10,407 bases of DNA from Bradyrhizobium sp. (GTDB lineage: Bacteria > Pseudomonadota > Alphaproteobacteria > Rhizobiales > Xanthobacteraceae), in the NCBI GenBank assembly GCA_013695565.1, contig JACDAG010000838.1:1-10407 (forward strand), in the 5' to 3' direction. Each line of letters begins with the position of its first letter. Position 1 is the first letter of the stretch. A model generated the notes under the pieces. The model was not told the DNA's origin. It was given only the letters and a program-made list of their open reading frames with translations, and searched no databases. The translations under genes were made by a program, and so were the position numbers. Of the stretch, positions 5,614 through 10,407 are shown one piece after another.

Positions 5614-6615
5614 TCAATCCGCCTTGACATATTCCTTCGCGATGATGGCATCCACGCCAAATCCCTTGTCGACGAAACCCTGTTCCTGCATCCAGCTGAT
5701 CTGGTTGCCGACGTTCCTGACGTCGAGTTTGCCGTCGGGATCGATATAGGCGCAATTGCCGACCACCTGCTCGACCGGCAGGTTGGTGTATTTGGCGATG
5801 ATCTCCAGCAGCGGTTTTGTCTGCTCGTTGATCGCAGCCTTGCCGTTCTTCACGGAATCCAGGATCACGTCATGATATTCGCGGTCGGCCCGCACCAAGG
5901 CACCCAGCAATTTCGTCACCATCGCGCCATTGGTCAGCGTCTTCGGCGAAGCGAACACCGCGCCGAGCTGCCACGGCGTCTCGTCGCCGACCCAGCCGAG
6001 GAATTTGGCGCCATCGGAATCGATCAGGCTGCGCGCGGTTGAAATCGGCAGCAGTGCCGCATCGACTGTCTCACCCTTCAGCGCGGCGGCAGCATTCGAC
6101 AGCGACTGCAGCGGCAGCACTTTGACGTCCGCAAGCTTGAAGCCGTATTTGTCGGCGAGCAGGCCCAGCGAATAATGAAAGCTGGAGCCGACTTGCGTCA
6201 CCGCGATGCGTTTGCCGGCGAGATCCTTCGGCGTCTTCAGGCCGCTCGCATAGGCGTTGTTGCTGGCGAAATAGCCGATCAGGGGATAGCCGGCCTTTTC
6301 GCGGCTCATGCCGCCGATCACCTTCAGCGTGCCCTTGCCGGCAAGATTATAAAGGCCCGCGGTGAAGGCGGTGATGCCGAAATCGACATCGCCCGAGGTG
6401 GTCGCCACCGCGATCGGCTGCGCGGCATCGAAGAATTTCAGTTCGATATCAAGGCCGGCCTCGCGGAAATAGCCCTTGTCCTGCGCGATGAACACCGGCG
6501 CCGACGACGACAGCCGCAGCACGCCGATCTTGGCCTTCAGGTCATCGGCCCGCGCGATCCCGTCTGCTGCGATCGCCAACAGGGCCGCCAAGGCGAGCCG
6601 CGCAAATCCCGTCAT
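5614..6615 (-). CDS. ABC transporter periplasmic substrate-binding protein (SsuA/NMT1-like)
   Basis: A 333-residue secreted binding protein. Residues 1-23 form a signal peptide with a hydrophobic core (FARLALAALLAIA) and a cleavage site after ARA. The mature part begins with KIGVLRLSSSAPVFIAQDKG, then YFREAGLDIELKFF, the ligand-facing opening typical of SsuA/TauA/NMT1 proteins. It continues with the usual two-lobe pattern (DVDFGITAFTAGLYNLAGKG; DLAGKRIAVTQVGSS). The ATG at 6615 has GGAGG about 7 bases upstream; an in-frame extension upstream runs into the oxidoreductase gene and has no signal-peptide character. It starts 22 bases after the FAD oxidoreductase stop, so the two are surely co-transcribed. 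Ligand unknown; the family covers sulfonates, nitrate, thiamine precursors and aromatic acids. Confidence 0.88.
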   Translation of the reverse strand: MTGFARLALAALLAIAADGIARADDLKAKIGVLRLSSSAPVFIAQDKGYFREAGLDIELKFFDAAQPIAVATTSGDVDFGITAFTAGLYNLAGKGTLKVIGGMSREKAGYPLIGYFASNNAYASGLKTPKDLAGKRIAVTQVGSSFHYSLGLLADKYGFKLADVKVLPLQSLSNAAAALKGETVDAALLPISTARSLIDSDGAKFLGWVGDETPWQLGAVFASPKTLTNGAMVTKLLGALVRADREYHDVILDSVKNGKAAINEQTKPLLEIIAKYTNLPVEQVVGNCAYIDPDGKLDVRNVGNQISWMQEQGFVDKGFGVDAIIAKEYVKAD

Positions 6616-6637
6616 TCCGTTTCCTCCGCAAATTCTC

Positions 6638-8002
6638 TTACAACCCCTCCGGCACGGCCTGGCCGCGGCCGATAAAGGCACCCTGTTGTTGCAATGCTTG
6701 TTGCAACTTTTCAACGGCAATGTCGCGTGGAATCGTGTTGCCCGACAGTGCGAGATCAGCAGCGAGCCCGACCGCTTCGCCCATCGCAAAGCAAGCGCCG
6801 GAGACCCGTGCCGCCGACTGGCCGTCATGGGTCATCGAGGCGCAGCGCCCGGCCATCAAGAGATTGTCGATTCCCTGGGGCACCAGCATCCGATAGGGCA
6901 ATTCGTTGTAGCCGCGGGATTCGGGGATCGGCGGGAACTTGAAGATCACGTCACCGGCGACATGCGATTCCATCGGCCAACCATTGACGCCGATGGAGTC
7001 CTCGAACGAGGCACAGCCGAGCACGTCCTCGCCGGAGAGCATGTAACCGCCGACCACGCGGCGGGTCTCGCGGATGCCGAGCTGCGGCGGGAGATCAACG
7101 ATGTAGGATTTTTCAAAGCCTGGCACGGTGCGCAGGAACTCGAACGCCTGCACCGCCTGGCGCCGGCCCTCGATCTCGCCGCGCGTCATCTGGTCGGGTT
7201 CGAGGCCGTTGACCGCGGTACCGTCCTCGCGCGCAAGCTGCGTGAAATTCACCCGCCATTCGACGGCGTGGCGCTGCGGCCGGACGATCGCGGCCTTGCG
7301 CGGAAATTTGTGCGTGCCGGCGGCCTCGGCTTTTTCCATCAATGCCGGGATCGTGCGCCAGGCATCACCGGCCTTTTCGGGATCGATGCCGTTGAGGCGG
7401 AACATCATCGAGGGGTAGAGCATGCTGCCGGCATTGTCGCCGAGTTCGAACGGCGCGCCGGCCCAGGCCGCCAGATCGCCGTCGCCGGAGCAATCGATGT
7501 AGATGCCGGCACGCACCGCCTGCCGGCCGGCCTTGGTTTCGACCATCAGCGCGCTGATATGCTTCTCGTCATGCATCACCACGCCGGCCCCGAGCGCGTG
7601 AAAGAGAGTATCGACCTTGTGCGCCGCCAGCAGATCGTCGGCGGCGATCTTGTAAGCCGCGGTGTCATAGGCCTGCGCGAAAATTTTTCCGAAAATGAGA
7701 TGCGGCGCGTTCAGTCCGCCGAGCCGGTCGATGCGATCAAGCAGGTCGGTGGCAATCCCCTGCACCACCCGATGCATCTCGCCATGGACATTGGCGTGTA
7801 ACCCACAAAAGTTGGTCACGCCCGCAGCCGTGCCCATGCCGCCGAGAAATCCATAGCGCTCGATCAGCAGCGTGCGTCGGCCAGCCCGCGCGGCCGCGAC
7901 GGCAGCGGCAATTCCCGCAGGTCCGCCGCCCAGCACGGCGACATCATATTCGCCATAGAGCGGAATTTGGCGTGCAGGTTCTTCGATGGTTTTGGAGGGC
8001 AA
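6638..8002 (-). CDS. FAD-dependent oxidoreductase (FAD_oxidored, PF12831-like), substrate unknown
   Basis: A 454-residue flavoprotein if it starts at TTG 8002. The N-terminal Rossmann motif GGGPAG is at 25-30, followed by ERYGFLGGMGTAAG (48-61), CSGDGDLAAWAGAPFE (171-186), RETRRVVGGYMLSGED (311-326) and the C-terminal FAD-binding segment AGRCASMTHDGQSAARV (384-400). This order is typical of FAD_oxidored proteins, whose substrates are mostly unknown. No ATG exists in the plausible start region. TTG 8002 gives MPSKTIEEPARQIPLYGEYD, which fits the N-termini I recall for the family and has GGGAA about 9 bases upstream. GTG 8092 would add 30 low-complexity residues. First gene of the operon with the NitT/TauT transporter, so it may act on the imported compound. 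No signal peptide seen; probably cytoplasmic. Confidence 0.82.
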   Translation of the reverse strand: MPSKTIEEPARQIPLYGEYDVAVLGGGPAGIAAAVAAARAGRRTLLIERYGFLGGMGTAAGVTNFCGLHANVHGEMHRVVQGIATDLLDRIDRLGGLNAPHLIFGKIFAQAYDTAAYKIAADDLLAAHKVDTLFHALGAGVVMHDEKHISALMVETKAGRQAVRAGIYIDCSGDGDLAAWAGAPFELGDNAGSMLYPSMMFRLNGIDPEKAGDAWRTIPALMEKAEAAGTHKFPRKAAIVRPQRHAVEWRVNFTQLAREDGTAVNGLEPDQMTRGEIEGRRQAVQAFEFLRTVPGFEKSYIVDLPPQLGIRETRRVVGGYMLSGEDVLGCASFEDSIGVNGWPMESHVAGDVIFKFPPIPESRGYNELPYRMLVPQGIDNLLMAGRCASMTHDGQSAARVSGACFAMGEAVGLAADLALSGNTIPRDIAVEKLQQALQQQGAFIGRGQAVPEGL

Positions 8003-8024
8003 ATGGTGGTTCCCGAATGGTGAG

Positions 8025-8039
8025 CGGGCATCATGCCCG
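8025..8039. promoter_or_regulatory. Perfect palindrome upstream of the oxidoreductase-transporter operon
   Basis: CGGGCATCATGCCCG is a 7+1+7 palindrome 23 bases upstream of the TTG start at 8002. In this position it could be an operator or an mRNA hairpin near the ribosome binding site. A second inverted pair, CAACAA (8110-8115) and TTGTTG (8127-8132), lies further upstream in the divergent spacer shared with the DUF1905 gene. No regulator gene is adjacent and no strong promoter hexamers were recognised. Confidence 0.35.
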
Positions 8040-8160
8040 GAGCGGATGATTTTAGCTATCGGACCAAAGGACCAGCGCGCGTTTTTGCCCACGGGCTTTG
8101 GCCGGGTCGCAACAATAAAATCCGGGTTGTTGTCGGGTATTGCCTGTCCATTTCGTCATC

Positions 8161-8175
8161 CTGGCGGCACGCCAG
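8161..8175 (+). promoter_or_regulatory. Small hairpin abutting the ribosome binding site of the DUF1905 gene
   Basis: CTGGCG-GCA-CGCCAG is a perfect 6-bp stem with a 3-nt loop. It runs directly into GGGAGG (8175-8180), the Shine-Dalgarno sequence for ATG 8190. It could limit ribosome access or simply shield the 5' region; this is inference from position. Confidence 0.35.
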
Positions 8176-8189
8176 GGAGGTTCAGACAG

Positions 8190-8477
8190 ATGGCAACCGA
8201 GGAGGCAATCAAGGTTCAATTCACCGCGCAACTTCGCAAGAGCCCCGCGAAAGGCAGCTGGAGCTACGTTATCTGGCCTGAATCGGTCGCGTTCTTCGAA
8301 ACCCGCGGCCTGGTGAAGGTTCGGGGAACGATTGACGGACATCCGTTCCGCAGTGCGTTCATGGCCATGGGAGGCGGCGTACACAAATTGCCGGTCAAGG
8401 CCGAAACCCGCCAGCTTCTCGGCAAAGAAGCCGGTGACGTGGTCACGGTGCGGCTGACGACGCGGGATCGGAAGTGA
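8190..8477 (+). CDS. Stand-alone DUF1905 domain protein
   Basis: A 95-residue protein consisting of a single DUF1905 domain: VQFTAQLRKSPAKGSWSYV (9-27), then a conserved core with TRGLVKVRGTIDGHPFRSAF (38-57), MGGGVHKLPV (60-69) and GDVVTVRL (82-89). The domain is a small beta-barrel of unknown biochemical role, in other bacteria often fused to a YdeI/OmpD-associated C-terminal domain, which is absent here. Start ATG 8190 with GGGAGG at 8175-8180. No signal peptide or membrane segment. It is divergent from the oxidoreductase operon and followed 117 bases later by a small exported protein on the same strand. Family identity is fairly sure; function is not known. Confidence 0.82.
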   Translation: MATEEAIKVQFTAQLRKSPAKGSWSYVIWPESVAFFETRGLVKVRGTIDGHPFRSAFMAMGGGVHKLPVKAETRQLLGKEAGDVVTVRLTTRDRK

Positions 8478-8594
8478 TGGCGTCTCGGCCGGCTCAATAA
8501 GCACGTGGCGTTCGGCACGCAATCTGACACGCGAGCCAGGTGTTGCGCCCGTCCGGCGAAATTGAGAAAGTGGGAGGGATCAGGATTCGTAACC

Positions 8595-8864
8595 TTGAAC
8601 ATCCTCGTTTCTGCTCTGCTGGCCTTGATGCTCGGCGCTTCCCCCGCGCTGGCGGAGGTCGAGCAATGCCGCTTCATTCAGGCCAAGCCGGAGCGCGAAG
8701 CCTGCTACGCGCGGCAGGAAGCTGTGCTGGCCGCCAAACGCAAGCCAACGCCCACCGCCGATACGCGTAGTGCCGACACCCGCATGATCGAATCACTGCA
8801 GCAGATGCGGCGGGAAGACGCCGAAGTCTACAGGAGCCTTCACGGCATCTGTCGGGGCTGTTGA
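8595..8864 (+). CDS. Small exported cysteine-containing protein of unknown function
   Basis: From TTG 8595 this is an 89-residue protein with a hydrophobic signal-like segment (NILVSALLALMLGASPALA, cleavage after ALA at 20). The mature part of about 69 residues has four cysteines (VEQC, EAC and a terminal CRGC) and many Arg, Lys and Glu. There is no lipobox. The even Cys number fits two disulfide bonds in the periplasm, which is inference. Start is uncertain: TTG 8595 has AGGA 9 bases upstream; TTG 8562 would give an n-region with Arg-Lys, more usual for a signal peptide; GTG 8505 is also in frame. Gene ends 13 bases from the convergent enoyl-CoA hydratase stop. I do not recognise the family. 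Confidence 0.6.
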   Translation: MNILVSALLALMLGASPALAEVEQCRFIQAKPEREACYARQEAVLAAKRKPTPTADTRSADTRMIESLQQMRREDAEVYRSLHGICRGC

Positions 8865-8877
8865 ACCGCTCGCAAAG

Positions 8878-9681
8878 CTATGCCTTGCCCGCACCCCAAT
8901 TCGCCGCGCGCTTTTCGGCGAACGAGGCCAGGCCCTCCGACGCTTCCGACGTCTGGCGCTTGGCCGAATGCATTTTCACCAGGCGCGTATAGGCGTCGTC
9001 GTCGACGCTCATGCCGCCAAAGGAGCTTTCCAGCGCCAGCGCCTTGGTTTCGGCCAGGGCTTCGGGGCCATTGGCCAGCAACTGCTCGACGGTTTTCGCG
9101 CCCGCGGTTTCCAGCTCCGCCAGCGGCACCACTTCGTGCACCAGGCCGATGCGGCGCGCGTCTTCCGCACCAAACCGTTCGCCGGTCAGCGCGTAGCGGC
9201 GCACCTGACGCACGCCGATGGAATCGCAGAGCTGCGGGATGATGATTGCCGCCGTCAGGCCCCAGCGCACTTCCGTGATCGAGAACAGCGCATTGTCGGC
9301 CGCGATCACCACGTCGCAGGCGGAAATGATGCCGGTGCCGCCGCCGAAACAGCCGCCCTGCACCAGCGCCACCGTCGGGATCGGCAGCGTGTTGAGCCGC
9401 TGCACCGCCTCGAACGTGGCGCGCGACACCGCCTCGTTCTCTTCCGGCGATTTCGGCCGCACGCCGTTGATCCATTTCAGGTCGGCGCCGGCCTGGAAAT
9501 GCTTGCCATTGCCCCTCAGCACCACGACGCGCAGGTTGGGTTTCTTGCCGAGTTCATCCATCGCCGTGAGTACGCCGTTGATCAGGCCGGCGTCATAGGC
9601 GTTGTTCACCTCGGGGCGATTCAGCGTAACCGTCGCGACGCCGCGTTGATCGAGATCCCATAAAACCGGATTGGCAGACAT
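8878..9681 (-). CDS. Enoyl-CoA hydratase/isomerase family protein, LiuC (methylglutaconyl-CoA hydratase)-like
   Basis: A 267-residue crotonase-fold protein of standard length acting on an acyl-CoA thioester in the cytoplasm. Oxyanion-hole elements are AGADLKW (64-70) and GGCFGGGTG (109-117). Glu137 in SITEVRWGL corresponds to the second catalytic Glu of crotonase, whereas the first Glu position is Gly117. That pattern, plus RRYALTGERFGAEDARRIGLV (161-181), matches what I recall of LiuC-type hydratases of leucine and isoprenoid catabolism, so the missing first Glu is probably normal here. Start ATG 9681 with AAGGGA about 8 bases upstream; 62 upstream in-frame codons have no family resemblance. 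It stands alone on its strand, divergent from a ketopantoate reductase-like gene. Exact substrate uncertain. Confidence 0.85.
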   Translation of the reverse strand: MSANPVLWDLDQRGVATVTLNRPEVNNAYDAGLINGVLTAMDELGKKPNLRVVVLRGNGKHFQAGADLKWINGVRPKSPEENEAVSRATFEAVQRLNTLPIPTVALVQGGCFGGGTGIISACDVVIAADNALFSITEVRWGLTAAIIIPQLCDSIGVRQVRRYALTGERFGAEDARRIGLVHEVVPLAELETAGAKTVEQLLANGPEALAETKALALESSFGGMSVDDDAYTRLVKMHSAKRQTSEASEGLASFAEKRAANWGAGKA

Positions 9682-9866
9682 TGACGGTCCCTTATTGTTG
9701 GCTAGTTGCGGTTGTTTCGCCGGACAATATGCCCAGACGTCAGCGATTGATCTATCCCTTTCCGCTGACCCAGCGATGCAAAGCGGCTTCTCCAGTTGCG
9801 CTGCGGCGCAAGCTTGTGGAAACTGATGTCTCGCGCGCCGATCCCCCTCAGCAGGAACCCAACTCA
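9682..9866. other. Divergent intergenic region between hydratase and reductase genes
   Basis: This 185-bp spacer must hold the start signals for both flanking genes. One inverted pair is visible, TTGCGC (9796-9801) with GCGCAA (9806-9811), a 6-bp stem with a 4-nt loop. I found no convincing -35/-10 pair, no small gene and no known operator. Confidence 0.5.
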
Positions 9867-10407
9867 ATGCGGATATGCGTTTTCGGTGCAGGCGCCGTCG
9901 GCAGCCATTTCGCGGTGCGGCTAGCGCTGGCGGGACATGACGTCTCCTGCGTAATACGCGGCCCGCATCTCGCCGCCGTCAAGGCCAATGGCCTGAAATT
10001 GCGCGTTGGGGAAGCCGAATTCAAAGCCAAAGTGCGCGCCTCCGACGATCCGGCTGATCTCGGCCCACAGGATGTCGTCATCAGCACGCTGAAGGCGACG
10101 GGGGTCAGCGCGCTCGCCACCGGTCTGCAACCCCTGTTGCGCGACGATACCGCCGTGGTCTTTGCGCAGAACGGAATTCCCTGGTGGTACGATATCGGGC
10201 TGCCCGCAAAGCATCCGCCGACACCCGATCTCGCCTTCCTCGACGCGGGCGGCCGGCTGCGCGCCGCGATCCCGCAGGCACGGATCGTCGGCGGGGTGGT
10301 TTTTTCGTCCAACGAGATCGTAGCACCCGGCGTGGTCGCGAATCTGTCGCCGGAGCGGAACCGGCTGCTGGTTGGCGAATGCGACGACCGCGGGAGCGAA
10401 CGGATTG
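9867..10407 (+). CDS. 2-dehydropantoate 2-reductase (ketopantoate reductase) family protein, 5' part, runs off the window
   Basis: An open frame from ATG 9867 (AGGAA at 9853-9857) to the right edge, 180 codons with no stop, so the C-terminal half is missing. It begins MRICVFGAGAVGSHFAVRLALAGHDVSCVIRG, a Rossmann NADPH-binding site with GAGAVG at 7-12. STLKA follows (Lys76, equivalent to the conserved Lys of the VKA motif), then QNGIPWW (101-107, equivalent to the NG motif of the family). True PanE makes pantoate for coenzyme A. Many proteobacteria carry extra family members of unknown substrate, and the NGIPWW variant is one I associate with these paralogs rather than the biosynthetic enzyme. 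The diagnostic second Lys and Glu lie beyond the window or cannot be placed. Divergent from the enoyl-CoA hydratase gene. Confidence 0.85.
   Translation, partial: MRICVFGAGAVGSHFAVRLALAGHDVSCVIRGPHLAAVKANGLKLRVGEAEFKAKVRASDDPADLGPQDVVISTLKATGVSALATGLQPLLRDDTAVVFAQNGIPWWYDIGLPAKHPPTPDLAFLDAGGRLRAAIPQARIVGGVVFSSNEIVAPGVVANLSPERNRLLVGECDDRGSERI

Noticed and set aside
4640..5749. Plus-strand open frame across ATPase, repeat and binding-protein 3' end (369 codons)
   Set aside because: Antisense to the ATPase motifs and runs through a repeat and two genes; low-complexity composition.
6476..7801. Long plus-strand open frame opposite the FAD oxidoreductase (441 codons)
   Set aside because: Antisense shadow of a well-supported gene; no recognisable motif and it spans the boundary between the oxidoreductase and the binding-protein gene.
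9222..9333. Missing first catalytic Glu in the enoyl-CoA hydratase (Gly117)
   Set aside because: As I recall LiuC-type hydratases, they also have Gly at this position and keep the second Glu, so it is more likely a subfamily trait than a defect.
8968..9663. Plus-strand open frame opposite the enoyl-CoA hydratase
   Set aside because: Mirror frame of a clear crotonase gene without domain signals of its own.
1..10407. CRISPR array, tRNA or rRNA genes
   Set aside because: No regularly spaced direct repeats and no tRNA cloverleaf or rRNA-like stretch were recognised; all repeats seen are single inverted-repeat units.

Overview
The window looks like chromosomal DNA from a high-GC alphaproteobacterium, most probably the Bradyrhizobium/Rhodopseudomonas group (Nitrobacteraceae). 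The grounds are gene content, base composition and several long hairpin repeats of kinds I remember as common between genes in those genomes. This placement rests on memory and was not checked by search.

Left part (about 1-3742): a compact gentisate module. A minus-strand operon runs maleylpyruvate isomerase (zeta-class GST) -> MarR regulator -> 3-hydroxybenzoate 6-hydroxylase-like FAD monooxygenase. Gentisate 1,2-dioxygenase is transcribed divergently on the plus strand. The genes overlap or are translationally coupled (8-9 bp and TGATG junctions), and the 109-bp divergent spacer carries promoter-like hexamers and palindromes suited to a MarR operator. Together they would convert 3-hydroxybenzoate to gentisate, then maleylpyruvate, then fumarylpyruvate; the final fumarylpyruvate hydrolase is not in the window. 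The 3' end of marR is made of a palindromic repeat, giving the regulator a basic C-terminal tail. The extreme left edge probably holds the first codons of an IS630-type transposase.

Middle part (3755-8002): an 89-bp inverted-repeat element separates the convergent gentisate dioxygenase gene from a second minus-strand operon. That operon encodes an FAD-dependent oxidoreductase (FAD_oxidored type), then a NitT/TauT/SsuA-type periplasmic binding protein, ATPase and permease. The ATPase has a very unusual P-loop (GPSGCCKST, with Cys in place of the invariant Gly before Lys), while its other ATPase motifs are intact. A long hairpin repeat lies inside this operon between the binding-protein and ATPase genes. 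The substrate is unknown; proximity to the gentisate genes makes an aromatic or organic acid a guess only.

Right part (8190-10407): a small stand-alone DUF1905 protein and a small exported cysteine-containing protein (plus strand), a crotonase-family enoyl-CoA hydratase of the LiuC/methylglutaconyl-CoA-hydratase-like type (minus), and the 5' part of a ketopantoate-reductase family gene (plus) running off the right edge. No tRNA, rRNA or CRISPR array was seen, and no gene-free stretch exceeds about 190 bp.
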